This document shows positions 25,611 to 44,453 of a stretch of DNA of 64,000 bases, in pieces. The position numbers were made by a program, and so were the translations under genes. Position 1 is the first letter of the stretch; each line of letters opens with the position of its first letter. Below the pieces are notes generated by a model that was given only the letters and a program-made list of their open reading frames with translations, was not told the DNA's origin and did no database searches. Source of the stretch: Crotophaga sulcirostris (Eukaryota > Chordata > Aves > Cuculiformes > Crotophagidae); the NCBI GenBank assembly GCA_013397455.1, contig VYZB01000195.1:1537546-1601545 (forward strand), written 5' to 3'.

Positions 25611-28600
25611 AACAAATCCATTGTGCTGGTTTTATCTTTGTTTTTTTATGATCTAATAAAGAAGGCTCCGAATGTGCCTGTGTTTTCAGTTTTCACAGGA
25701 GGAAATTAAAATGTTCTTTTCCCTGGCAGTTTCTGTGAGGAAGTGAAGCAATGAAACAGTGAAGTCTCGTCCCTACTCCACACAAAGTGGGGAAATACAG
25801 CTGAGCAATTTGGAGAAGAAAGGGGTTTTTAGATATGGTTAATTTTTAAACTTTGCAACAGAAGAAAATCTCTGGAATTGGAGTCTTCACAACTTAACTG
25901 AGCTGCTTGAATAATTATGCATCCCCTTAGGCTGAGAGGGCCTAGTCAGATACATGAGGTTAAAGTAAATCAGGGGAAGAAGTTTCTTTTCTGCCTGTAT
26001 CAGGGAAATAAGCTTAATTTTTCAGAGTAAAATCTTGTAGGTTACTAAAAACTAATGACTCTGTGGAACAGAAAGAAAGGCTCTGATGTTACAGAGGTGA
26101 TTACGTTGGGTTCCTGGTGGTCCTGTAACGACATTTTAGCTTTTTTTGAGCTGGGTCCATGGTGGGGGGTTGTTCTGAAAAACTTCATAAATTCTACTGT
26201 TTGGTTCTGCTTACTTTGTTCCTAACTTTAAGAGGAAGATTTTTGTGGGGAAGAGAACTGAACGACAGAGATAATTAACCTGAAAACAGAGATGAAGCTT
26301 TTCGAAGAGAAACACCAGATGTGATCTTTCTGGATCAGGGTGAAGATGTGGCAATTACCCTCTGCTGTTGGTACAACCTGCGCTTGGGTTTTGCCTTTTT
26401 TACCTGTTAAAATGTAGCATTCATTTCAAAGTCATGAACAAAAATAATACATAATACTAGAAACCCCATTCTTAAGTGAATAAACCCATCTGTTTTAGTG
26501 CTTTGACTATATTGGCACAGTCTTTAGCAACATGATTTTTTAATTGACAGAGTTTATTCAGCCCACCTAGCATAAATGAAGCTGTATGGCTGCTATTGAA
26601 GGAGTTTAAGGTTTTTCCTCTTTAGAAGAAATAAGTGACATCGGTGTCGCTCCACCCGCAGCAGTGAATGTTGTGGTTATTCTCCTTTGTTTTAATGAAC
26701 TTGCATGCTATGAGTAGTTACAGTGATTCAAACACTGCACAGATAAACAATTAAGAGTAATAATAAAGCAAGCAAACAGAACTACTTTTTTTTTAATACA
26801 TTTTTAAATAGCTGAGTAAGCAGATGTAGGTTTTTTGTAGCTGTATGCAGTTTGGGACACTTGCACTCTGCCATATACTGTAATGTCATAAACAATAATG
26901 TATTTTTGATGAAGGATTAAGCAGGAGCCATGAAATCATAAGTAGGGAGAATCCACTAAAAAACATGGTTTTAAAGAGTAATTCTTTCAGTTGAGGGGAG
27001 AGGATAGAAAATGTGAATCTAATCCTTTACAGTTTTTCTCCCCTGATACGGAAAACCTTCTTTAGAAGGTTTGGATCTTACTCTGATGTAGGGTGCAAGG
27101 TCACCGGCCTTTATAACAGGTTAGTCAATCAGACTTAAATGGCTAAATTTTAATCTGCTAAGCTTATTAGAGAAACAACACTTGGATCGCTGCGGTTAAG
27201 TTTGTCACAAGTTGGAGTGTAACATCTCTTCCAGCTGTTAACAGTGGATCGTAGTTACATCAGTTTAGCCTTGAATTTAGCAGGGAAGTTGTGTCGTCGC
27301 ATATTTCAGCTGCTTAAAAACTCTGTGCTGCTTTTTTTTTTCCAAACCTCATATTTGAAAGAATTTGATGAAGATTCTAACGTCGCAGTCTTTCGCTGTT
27401 GGAGACCTGTCTTCTGTTTCCAAGGCAAATGAATTTGGCCGCAGTAAGGTTCTTTTTTCCAGAAGACAGATGTGTGCATTTGAATTAGTTCCATGAATAC
27501 TACATTCTCTTTGAATCGGGATTTATGTGTTAGTGTGTTTTTATGGGTTTGATTTCTCACATGACCTTTACTGAAGGGCTGCAAACTGAATGGCAGGACT
27601 CACCTCGGTGGCTTTTGTGCTGCAATGCTTTTGTGTTGTGATATAAGATAGAAGCAACACCAAAACACTGACTCACGGATGCTTTGATAAAACAGTACAT
27701 GTTAGTGTTTCAATTAATAGGTTAAAAATTACTGTTCCAGGACAGTTAGGGGAATGTTCAAAGAGTACTTTAAAATAGTAGTGGTCTTCTGAGTGCATTT
27801 ATTAGCCATTTTGGTTTGTCTTCAGCCTTTCCATGTCATTTTCCCAGTACTGATTAATTTTGCAAGTGATGTGAGCAAGTAAGGATGTGAAAATACAGAC
27901 TTGAAAGACTGTTTGGTCTATTGTATTATTTATTTATTTATTTGTTTACTTTAATTGCAGCATTAATTCTTTCAGTACTTGATACAATGATTTAGCTCCC
28001 ATACATGATGGAGATGAATGATGAAGCGAGGTGTCCGAAAGGTGCCTGTTAACAACAACTGAGCAGGATGCTGACAGCTCTGTCAGTAGAATTGTTGAAG
28101 AACAGTGGTTCTGCGTCTGTCAGTGGAGGTTACAGCTGACAGGAGGAACAGATATGCTTTTTATCCAAAAGAATAGATCTGAGGATGTCTGATTTCTGTA
28201 AGGAAAGGTAGTATGTATCTCTTGGTTAGAGGAAGAAGAGATGCTGCACACTATTATTGTGACAGTAAATGGGGAAAATGTAGTATTGGATAAAGTGGAT
28301 TCCAATTTGCTGGAGAAACAAGGCTGGAAGAGCTGGTTTGGATATGAGCGAAATGGTTGAAAGAAAAGATAAACTTTCTAAGTGTGTTCATTTACGGTGG
28401 AAAACTTATCATAATGTTAGTGTGTTGCTGAATTCAGTTTGCATTTGTGTAGCTTTGCTTGCCTTTATTATCTTCAGCATTCTTTCATCTTCTCTTCTGA
28501 TTTTCATTACTTATATCCGTATTCTCTGATTCTTAAACAATTGCTTATTCCCTTTCTCAGACTTTTGAGTTGTTGTGGTTTTTGAAACCAGGTAACATCC

Positions 28601-29074
28601 ATTAATCTTGATTTTAATGGCTTCCGTTTAGCGTCTGCCCTTTGAATTTCTCTCCTTTTGTTTGTGTTGTGAATATCCTGTCATAAGGAGGGAAGATATT
28701 TACCAGTAATTCCAGGCAGGGTATTATGTGGAGCTCTGGGTCAGTGGATCTGGCCGGCGGGATAATGAGATTGGATGGGGAGATCAAAACATTCCTGAGT
28801 CACTAAATTGGAATGACTGGTTGCACCAGAAACCACGGGAGCAGAACCCCAGCAAGGCATGGGAGGATGCGGTGAGCTAGGAGTGATGAGAAATGATCAG
28901 CACGGGTTTCTCGTGTACTTTGATTTTTATAAGAAATAGTTCCCTTTGGAATTAATTTTGTACTTGTTCAGTTATTTCCAGCTGTAAATCAGACTTTCTG
29001 CTGGTGATAACTTTGCAGTGAGGCCTCAGCATGTGAGTTAGTGAACAACTGATTTGCTTTTGTTTTGTCTTTAG

Positions 29075-29140
29075 GAGATTCCGTTTGAGGCGTGCAGAGG
29101 CTGTGACTGCTTAGCTTAACATATCCGAACCAGACACCAG
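29075..29140 (+). other. Putative untranslated exon upstream of DNAJC5
   Basis: A 66-nt segment bounded by a strong acceptor (pyrimidine-rich, ending tgttttgtctttag|GAG) and a perfect donor (ACACCAG|gtaagt). It contains no ATG, and stop triplets occur in it, so it would be 5' UTR. It lies in the long DNAJC5 upstream region on the same strand and could be an alternative leader exon. The evidence is splice signals only. Confidence 0.4.
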
Positions 29141-30635
29141 GTAAGTGCTGTAGTTTTGATTTCTTGCAGCTAAAAAAATCCACTCATTTAAATGCAAAAT
29201 AATGCCAAGGGAGCAAAGTTCAAAGTTTCTGACCTCACATAATACCTCACATAGCCAAGTGTAAAACACCTCATGTTTTTCTTGATATTACATTCTTGGA
29301 TGTGTTTCTCTCCTCTGCCATTTGAAAGTGATTTCTTTCACCCTAGAAAAACACCAGATTGTGAGAACGGCTCTGCCTGAATCGGAGACAGATGGACAGG
29401 GTGCAGAGGCCAGTGGCACTATCCCGTTTTTGTCATAAATCAATATTTACTAAAGTGTTTCCTGGCTTGGTGGTTTTATTTAGACTTTTACTAGTAAAAA
29501 CTGATGGAGATGGAATAATTGACTTCAGGATTAACACCTGTAGCTCCGACTCCGGGCACTCTATGATTCTATGATAACATTAAAATTCTGGCAAATATTG
29601 TACCCCAGTGTCCTGTTGCAGTAGTATTTTAAAAGTTAATATAATTTGGTTTTCTCTGTCCTTTCTGATTTTTATCAGTGGAGCTGAACATCCGCAGCGC
29701 CTTTAAAAAGTGGCCTGTGGTCTGGTGAGCAGATCAGAGTGAGCAGAGCGAGCGGCTCTTGCCTGTGTGACTTGCATGGGAAAATAAACAAATTCATTGG
29801 AAATGTGAAAAGGGGATATTTTAGGCAACTTGGTACTTGACAGTTTCCAAGGGTTTGTTAATGAATAAATATTTGATGCGTCAGCCTTGAAGTGGAATGA
29901 GAAGTGCTGCAGTTTTCCTGCTTTCGGATGCTACTGACACGCAGGTATTGTTGGTACTGTCCATGGAATTAGCTCTCTGCCACAGCTGTAAGGCTGTTCC
30001 TTCTAGCAGGGATCCCAGCAGACCTGGCAGAAGCTAAGGTATCATCAGCTTCATGAAACTTGATAGGATTCCTTTGGGAAGCTAAAAAGCAAATTAGCCT
30101 TTCTAAAGTTCAGTTTACCGTAGATGTATTTAAAACAGTAAGGATGGATTCCATAAAACCCCTGAGGTTTAATCTTAACTCCTTTCAGCAACATGGTACC
30201 AGTTGCACTGACCTGGCGCTGCTGAAAACTGTTGCCTGTCCTGTTAAAGCTGACTAACACAGGATATTCTGGTACGCAGATGGTTAAAAAGCAGGCTGTT
30301 TAATCCAGGGGATTACCTTTCCTCAGAGCCTTTGGAGAGAGAAACCTCTTCAGGGCATCCTGCTCAGTTAGAACACATAGCAGATGGCTTGATGCTGCTG
30401 AATGCAACACTTTCAAACACAGAGAGCAGTTTTCAAGTGTTGTGAATTAGAGCCACTTGTAACAACAGTAGGGTGGATGATGTCCTGCCTTATTAAGTAC
30501 TCGGAACTTATGAAACAGGCAACAAAGGTGCAAGTTGTTTATTTGAAAAGCCAAAGGTTGCGTTCCTGGTAATAATGCTCTTCTGTTCCATTAAATATCA
30601 CACTTGCCAGGTGATCTGAGGGCATACAGGGACAG

Positions 30636-30720
30636 GAAGAGAGAGTTGGGGTTGTTCAGCCTGGAAAAGAGAAGGCTCGAGGGAGCCCGAGGGCCGCCCT
30701 CCAGTACTGAAAGGGGCTCT
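30636..30720 (+). mobile_element. CR1 LINE internal fragment (short)
   Basis: Contains 'gttggggttgttcagcctgg' and 'ccagtactgaaaggggctc' and nothing further toward the 3' end. Both ends are lost. Confidence 0.75.
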
Positions 30721-31619
30721 CGCGAACGCCCCGTTACACTGAACTCCAGGTACCCTCAACTGTTCCAATTGAAGCAGTTAGAGATTGCAGCACGATTTAA
30801 TTTCTCTGCTTTTGTTCTGGACAGGTAGACTGGTAGACTTCACCTGGATCAAATTGAATTCCTTTTTATTAAATGAATTGGCCCTAATTTGACGTTATGT
30901 TGATGTTATTAAGCAGGATGTGGTGTATAATACCTCTGCTCTGGAGCATCTGTGCACCAAGGGGAGGTTGGGTTCATTTGAAATGAAGCATGTGATGCTT
31001 TTTACCTATTTTTAAAGACTTTTAAAGAACATGAACATTCATAATGCCCTTGAAGCTCCAGTTTGAAGTGATACTTTCGGAAGAGCTAAATTACCGTGTA
31101 AAATCTCAACCAGGATGCCTTTTTCCCCCCTTGATTTCTGATTAATCCCACAGGTCCCTGGCAAAGAGCAATGGTGACAGCCAGGCTGCCCCAGGCTTGA
31201 TGCTGCTGAAGAGCTGCAGGAGAAGGTCCTGGGAGGGCTGTGAGGAAGCAGTGGTGGGAGAGCAGGAGGAGCCGGGGCCACGGTCGGAGTAGGACCGGGT
31301 GATTAGTTAGATTACTGGAGAGACGTCAGGAGCATCAGCCTTTGACCTCAGGACTGGGACTGCTGGAGCAGAGGGGGCTGGGAGGCTGCGACCGGGCTGA
31401 CGGATGGCTGTGGAAGGGAAAAGGCTGTTGCGGAGGGTTGTGCCTGGTGTGTCCCTGCACATGGTGTTTCCTTCCTGAAATGTTTTTTTCGTTTCACTGA
31501 ATCCAATTGTGCCCGAATAAATGAATCAGTTTATTGAGTGCTGCCAGACACAATATGTTTTCCTCTCATACAGAAACCTTTTGGGAGCTGAACAGTATCC
31601 GTTAAAGGATATTCTCAAG

Positions 31620-31884
31620 GAGTAATGGATTTAAACTAAGGGAGGGAAGATTTAGACTGGATATAAGGAAGAAAATTTTTGCAATGACGGTGGTGAGGCA
31701 CTGGCACAGGTTGCCCAGGGAGGTAGCAGAGGCCCCATCCCTGGAAACATTCAGGGTCTGGTTGGATGGGGCTCTGAGCAACCTCACTGAGTTAAAGTTG
31801 TCCCTGCACTCTGCAGGGGGGTTGGGCTGGGTGGCCTGTAAAGGTGCCTTCCAACCCAAGGCATTCCATAATTCTATGATTCTA
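31620..31884 (+). mobile_element. CR1 LINE 3' fragment
   Basis: Diverged CR1 3' end ('ggcactggcacaggttgccc', 'ccttccaacccaaggcattc') ending in ATTCTATGATTCT. Confidence 0.9.
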
Positions 31885-32727
31885 AAAGGAAGTAAAAGAT
31901 TTTCTCTCCCTACCCACGCATTCACCTTCTAGAGTTGGGGTGTATTTTGAATTCTTAGCCAAAGCATTGGGGTTTAGACCTTTTATTATTATTAATAGTT
32001 TACAGCTTCCTTATTAGGTAGCCTTTAATTAAACTTATCAGAGCTGCTAAAGACTTCACAAAGGAAATCGGATGAGAGTTTGCCAGTTCAGAGCCACAGG
32101 ATGCAGTGCCTGGTGTTAGAGTGACCTAAAGCTGGAGAGGCCAGATGTGGAAGAGCATTCAGTAGTGGGTCCTGAGATGAACAAGATCTCTATATGTGTC
32201 CTTGCCACCTGGTCCTGCTTGAGCAGGAATGGCAATGCCCTCATGTTGGTACAGAGAGGTGTGGGTTTCGTGGAGCAGGTCAGCACTGTGGGGTCAGGCC
32301 AAGCACCGTGCGGTGCCAGGCAGCGTCCAAGACAGTTTCTTCCAGGTCGCCTTTCAAAAGCTGAAGTTATTAACTTTGTTGTGTAAGATAAAGGGTTAAA
32401 TTAGAGAAGTCTAGTGCTTTAAATATCTTTTTCAAAGACTGCATAATCTGGTGTAGGCTAACTGTAATGACATAATCCAAAAATAGCCAATCGTCTCCCC
32501 TGTGATGCTCATCCTCGCTGTGGTTCTGCAGCTAAGGAACGGCAAACGCTAATCGCCTCAGGGTGTCAGAGGACACAACCGTGTCTGCCTGTGGTGTGGC
32601 GCACGGGAAGCCTCCACGGCCTTTCACGTTGGAGTTGAGAGCAGGAAGTCAATTCACCTTCATGAAGTGTGATTTTAACTACAGTACAGGTTAAATGTTT
32701 GAGTGATGGCGTTAAATTATAAAGTGA

Positions 32728-33142
32728 AGGGGCTGGAGCACAAGTGTTATGAGGAGCGGCTGAGGGACCTGGGGCTGTTTAGCCTGGAGAAGAGGAGGCT
32801 GAGGGGAGACCTCATCATTCTCTGCAGCTCCCAGAAAGGAAGTTGTGGTGAGGTGGGTGCTGGTCTCTTCTCCCAAGTAACAAGTGATGCGCTGAGAGGA
32901 AATGGCCTCAAGTTGCGCCAGGGGAGGTTTAGGTTGGATTTTAGGGAAAACTTTCTTCACTGTTGGAAAGCATTGGAAGAGGCTGCCAAGAGGAGCTGGT
33001 GGAGTCACAATAGCTGGAGGGATTCAAACATGTAGATGTGGCACTTCGGGACATGATTTAGTAGGCACGGTGCGGTTGTGTTGATCGTTGGACTGGATGA
33101 TCTTGGAGGTCTTTTCCAACCTTAACCGTTCAATGACTATTA
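32728..33142 (+). mobile_element. CR1 LINE 3' fragment (about 415 bp)
   Basis: It runs from 'ggctggagcacaagtgttat' through 'gaggctgaggggagacctca' and 'caagttgcgccaggggaggt' to 'ttccaaccttaaccgttcaa'. This is the older, avian-wide CR1 consensus rather than the 'ccatgggcagggac' subfamily. Confidence 0.93.
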
Positions 33143-33431
33143 GGGACTGGATTTCCCCTGTCTCGTGGGTAGGCATTCCCTCTTCCATAGTGGGACACAC
33201 AAGCCTGGTCACACTGGATTTGCCTAAAGGATTTTGCTTGGCTTGGTGTTGGCAATGAGGTGGCAGGCTGAGTTTTGTGGGTGCGTTGAGGTTGTTTTAT
33301 ATTTTAATGTAACAGAATGTCTGCAATTGAAAATACAAATGAAATCACCGTGTGCAAAGTGTGGTGCAAAAGACAACCTCAACGGAACAGCAACCTGTCG
33401 ACATTATTTTTACAGGTATAATCACAAATAA

Positions 33432-33685
33432 ATTCATAGAATGTCCTGAGTTAGAAGGGATCCACAAGGATCATTGAGTCGAGCTCCTGTCCCTGCACAG
33501 GACAACCCCAACATTCACACTGTGTGCCCAAATGCTTCTGGAATATTGTCAGGGTTGGCACTGTGACTGCTTCCCTGAGGAGCTGTTCCAGTGCTCCGCC
33601 ACCTTCTAGGAGAAGAACCTTTTCCTAATGTCCAACCTAACGCTCCCCTGGCGCATCTTCCTGCCATTCCCTTGCGTCCTATGAT
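33432..33685 (-). mobile_element. CR1 LINE 3' fragment, different subfamily
   Basis: On the plus strand it reads ATTCATAGAATGTCCTGAGT, then 'ctgtccctgcacaggacaac', 'gtgtgcccaaatgcttctgg' and 'cttttcctaatgtccaacct'. It is minus-strand and 5'-truncated. Confidence 0.88.
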
Positions 33686-34018
33686 GGGTCAAATTGTCTT
33701 AATATGGAGACTAAGAAAGAAGATGAAGTGTTGTTAGAGCTGTACATATCTATAGCTGTACCTCAGCTGCTGATTTGGGATTGGAAAGGAGAGTTGGGTA
33801 GGTACAGTCATTATTCCAGGATGCCTGCTGAACACGTAATAGTTATTTTGACTGGTAATTCACTGAGTTTATAACTTTTTAACATCCACCTTTCTTTTCA
33901 AAAGACACTGAAACCTTATAAAAGATGAATTTTCACCTGGAAACTCTGGTTTCAAGGCTAATGTTATTAATGAGGTCTGTGTCCTTTGTTTAAGCATTTC
34001 CTAATCTCTCTTTGGCAG

Positions 34019-39557
<5,539 letters not shown>

Positions 39558-42500
39558 GTTAAGGAAACACTGTAATTAGAATAAATAAAATAATACATGG
39601 CCAACTCAACACTCATGAACATTAGAAGTAGAGAACGGGGAGGGGGAATAATTCTGCCACAGTAAGAAGGCAGCTTTCCAACCTGCCGAAAATATTTTGT
39701 AATCCCTTCAGCCTTTTGTCACCTTTCAGTGTCGTATCTTGATGATACGTGAAGTGCTGTAGCATGCAGTATTTAAAGCAGTTTAGCTACGGTCTTATTT
39801 GTTTCCTTTCTTTTTTCTTTTCCCTACTGTTTTTTTTTATAGCATGTATGGAATTCTGTTAAATGTCTGTGGTGTAACGTATTGAGTTGTCACAATGTAA
39901 GTGTGATGGAGACATTCTGCATTTTAAGCAGTGGTACTGGCCTGAAAATGAGATTTAAAAAGAAAAAGTTTCACAGAAGCCACCGTTCTTCCACTCAGCT
40001 GAGCTGTCGAAGACCTTTAAAAGTTCACAACTCACTTGAGGGCAACAAACCAATTCTTTTATTCCTCCATCTATTCCTGCGTTATTATCTAAGCAAGTTT
40101 ACAAAGCCAAGAACCAAAAAATGCCAGTCCCACAGAGCTGGAATTCACTTTACTGCTGGTTTTCAGCTTAAATAAATCTACCTTGAAAAATAAGAAGGGA
40201 GAGTTTCTAAACTTTTAACAGTAAATTGGTGAACAGCTCTTTACGTGCAAGGCGATCTTCAGTGATAGTGTAACCACAAAGCGTAGTTTGTCACAGGACC
40301 AGCTGTGAATGGACAGATTTGGTGGGATTTTCACTCAATTCTGATTTGGTTTGAATTCAGTCACCAAATAGTGCAGTTTTTTTGAACACAAGAGAGTCTT
40401 AAAGTAAAACCGATTGATTGATTTTCACTGAGCAAGAGAGTAAAACGCAGACAGTAGGCAGCAACGTAGGTGTTTGGGGAGAAAAATAATTGGTTTTAAA
40501 AAATTGTTCTAATAATTTGAGATTTTAGTAGACAAATGGCATATTTTGTGTCCTTTTTAAAGCTTTTATAATACACTAGCCCTTTAATCTTTTCATGAAC
40601 ATCTTTGTGGAGTACTTACATGGATTTTGAAGAACAAACCACCTTGCTTTGTGTTTATATTGTATAATTTGCACATTATCTTGCATTTACACTTGTTTAC
40701 ACAGTGTTTTTCTTTTCCTCAAAACAACTATGGGGAGACTATCAAAAGGTTTCCTGTGCTATTTTGAAACCATGTCATGTTTGAACACCACTGGTTTATT
40801 GTGATTTAACTGTTACAGAAGCATTTGAGGCAGCTGCTGAATTGCTGCTATATTTTGTTGTTAATAATCTCACTTTAGATGCAGCAGAGTCAGGATCTGG
40901 AACAACTACCAGGGAACCTATGCCTGGCATTTTTAGCAGTTAATTGCAGCCACTTTAATTCTGATCTTTATGGTTTCCTATCACAATGCCTCTATTGTCC
41001 TTTGTATCCTACATCTCCCCTTTTCATTCCTCACCCGGTTCTGCTGAGGCTATTTCCAGCCTTCCGCCCGGCGTTTGCTTTGAAGGGCTGTCGTGCTGCG
41101 CTCTCACAAGATCCAGGTGGAATGGAGTAAAGAAAGCCATCAGAAAATGAAGGAGAGTCTCCTGAATGTATTTTTACGCTATCTTTGCATGAACTGAAAA
41201 TGGTTGAGCACGAAATCTGTCGGGAAAGCATGTTAAACGCGCTGGGTAGGAGAAAATGTTCTTAACGCGGTCTCGATGCCGAGTGAGGAATGTTTGCAAA
41301 ACCAGAGCTCCCTTGTCACTGTTGGTACAAGCACAATTTTGTTGCCTGCCTGAGAGCTTGTTGCAAATAATCATGGCTGGCCCAGGAATTCGAAAGAACT
41401 GTTACTTTCGATTAACTGGCTGGATTTCACTAGCACTTGCTGCTGCGTGACGAAGTCATTCCTTCCTTCTCCATAGTCCTTTTAAACCTGGTGGTTTACT
41501 GGAAGATACTTTTTCTATCTGGAAAACCCTCTTGGGTAGCTTTGAGGACAGTCATGAGTGATTTGGCTAGAGGTCCTTATTTAATTTAAATATTTGCGTG
41601 ACCCCTTGGAATGAAAAGCAAGTTTTAGGCTTAAAAAACCAGTGTTGCATTGGCTGTCTGGGTAGACACTGTCTGAAACCTGTTCTTGATGTGGAATTGC
41701 AAACTGGATCGTGCTTGAATACCTGCAAGCTTTGTCCCCTAAAAATTCAGTGGTTAAAATTCCCCTTAGCTGCACAAATCAGGTTTTTTGTTAAAAAAAT
41801 GAAGTGTTAAGGGGGTTTTGGCTTTGTAAATGTGCGTAGTTGGGCAGAGTGACTGGAAAAGGCTGTTTCCCTCTGTGCCGCTGTTTGTTATACTCTGTGT
41901 CTTGTGTAACCCAGGTGGATAACACAAAACCAGTTGTGTTGGTTGATGCTGGGAGCTGGTTGTTGGTGTTAATTTGAAATAATACTCTTATTTCCTAACC
42001 CCTCTGGGCTACTTCCACTGCACTGGAATGGCTGGTGGGTGGTTGTGGCTCCAAAAAGGTGTGTGATACACCTGGAGTCGCTCCACAGGCTCCTGCTTTG
42101 GAGCCAAAATGCAGGAGCAAATGAGGATTAGAAGCAATCCTGTTATCTGTGTTCTGCACTGCTTGGAAAAATAACATCCAGGATTAATTTCGTGGTTTAG
42201 CTTAACAAGGCTTGAGTTTGAGCGAGATCGGTTTCCTTTCAGATGGAGCTGTGGGTGGTGCATGAAGGGTGAATGAGTCTTTCTGCTGCTGTGTGTCAGA
42301 ACAATGTGCTAGTGCTCCAAGGGAAACTACTCCAGTTACAGGGAATGAGGGGAAAATGAGTTTTAGGTAAATATTCATGGGGTTTGAAGCTGTTTTAAGT
42401 TTGCCCATGTTGCTCTCTAATCTCTGAATTTAAGATTCTTGTGTATTAATGTAGTTCTTGAACCATATCAGGAAGCTGTCTAAACATTGCTTCTTTGAAA

Positions 42501-44430
42501 CAGTGATTGTGTAATTGGAAGTAGGCTAATTCTCACTTTTTTCTGCTCTTGTACAAGAGGATCCTGGGCTCTGCCCAGAGTTGCACTTCAGATGGCCAAG
42601 TTGACTCCTACTGTGTGGAAATAAAGCTGATGCGGTGCCAAGGATCGCCCGGCAGTGCTGAGCTTGGGCACTGGAGTGGCGGTGGCTCTGCCAGAGCTGC
42701 AGCAGCAGCCCGTCTCCTGGCTTACCTGCAGAATGTTTCCTTCCAGAAGTAAACCCGAGCACTGTTGATCTCTGTTCAGCGTGTTGCCAGAATTAAGACT
42801 TGAGCTTTGTTTTTTTTGTTTGTTTTTTTTTTTAAAGTTGTATCATATTTTACGCGTTGCCTAAGACCTCCGTTGCAGTAGTTCAGCCACCTCCACCAGG
42901 CTCATCGAACCTCTTTGGCATCGATTCTCTTAGCACTCACAGCTTCTCCTAACGAGGAGGAATATCGGGGAGAATCCGATCTGGAGAGTGTTTGCGGGCT
43001 GGTGTTAAGGACCACTGACTTCTTTCCCAAGCTGTGTTGTGTGGAGAGCTGTTCGTAGCTTAGGGTGAGTAAGGAAAGCTGCTGCCTCGCTTCAAAGACT
43101 GCTCAGGTACCATCCCTCCTGCAGAAGGAGGTGGTGCTGGACCCGCTGTGCCCCGTCCTCCCTGGGGATGGGGACATCCCCAACGCACTGTAGTACAACG
43201 AATTGTACACTTCACTTGAAGTGAAGGAAGGGGCATTGCACCCGTTAAATGCCAGTTTCATTTTGTTAGTGACGTTTGTAGGAAATTCTTGGATATTTAT
43301 CTGTATATAAATTTCTTTCCGTAAACCTCCGTGGCGTCTGGTAGGGTGTAGATTTCCACTGGTTCCATGCAGTGATGTTTTAGAGCCATGTTACCTTTTT
43401 AGTCTTCTTTTTAGATTTGTAATATTTTTAAACTGCTTTAGATATTAGTGCTCATCGTGTTCTTAAAATGTGATGCTCTTCAAAGTTTGGGTGAGCACAG
43501 GCTGCAGGCTGAACAGAAATACCGGCTGAGGAGGGAGGCTGGAACGCGGCACAGAATAAAACTGAGTCTGCAGCAGTGTGGAATGTGGGTTTCACACCCT
43601 TCGTGTCAGCCTATAAACACTACAGGCGTAACCAGGGCAGGAGCTTGATGGAGACGATATCCCTGTCCCATCTGTAAAGCAGTTGTGTTGGAGGGACACC
43701 AGTGTGCTTTGGGGGGGTCATATCAGAGCATTTGTACCTCGAGAGAGGCACCCACTTTTCTCTGTGCCCTTTGGTGTTCTTGGCATTTCTAGGTGATTTA
43801 GGAAGTGTGTCGGTGCTGCAGGTTTTTCCTACCCAATATGACTGTATGTTGGCGTTGTGCTTAATGGGAGGCTCTTGTGAGGTGGTCGGGGAGGCTTTGC
43901 AGCCCCTGCCTTATGTCAATAATCCCAGATGCTGTTTAAATATGCGTTAATCTTAGAGCACTGAAACGTAACCCCCCCCACTGCAAGTGTTTATAGTGTA
44001 TGGTTAGTATAAACTTAACATGCTTAATCATTTGATGCCACTTCTCTGTATCATAATGGAGATCATCTAGTTTGTAGTGTGTCATTACACCAACAACTGC
44101 TTAAATAGCTTGAATGAAGTGTAACCGATAGCTAGCAAGGTGGCAGGCGGTGTGTCGGTGGTCAAGCCCTCCGAGAGCTGTGGTCTGCTCTACGTGCTGT
44201 GTTGCGAGGCTCACATGCTAGCTGAGACTCAGCAAGGCTGGAATTCCCTTTTCCTTCCAAGTAGATGCTTTCTTTACAAGAAGAAACTGCGTGAAGGAAG
44301 CTGTCTGCCTTTGACGTTTGCACAAGCCAAATGCCATAAGACAAACCTCCATTTGGAAGTCAAATGCCAATGTTACCTGCACGGTTAATTTTGTTGTTAA
44401 AAGGACATGCTGGGAAGTTCTGGAGGGTTT

Positions 44431-44453
44431 ATATATATATATATGTATATGTG
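44431..44453. repeat. (TA)n microsatellite
   Basis: About six TA units followed by GTATATGTGT in the presumed DNAJC5 3' UTR. Confidence 0.8.

Larger units (their letters stand above)
18202..34018 (+). other. Upstream region / first intron of DNAJC5
   Basis: No coding exon is recognisable in these 15.8 kb. It contains C-rich gap flank (18202-18480), CR1 pieces listed separately, a short (TG)n at about 22449-22470, a TTTA-type repeat at about 27930-27950 and a plausible untranslated exon at 29075-29140. Open frames here are CR1-derived or random. Confidence 0.6.

Noticed and set aside
29545..29577. Isolated CTATGATTCTATGAT motif resembling a CR1 tail
   Set aside because: Only the terminal octamer repeat is present, without CR1 body sequence; too short to call an element.
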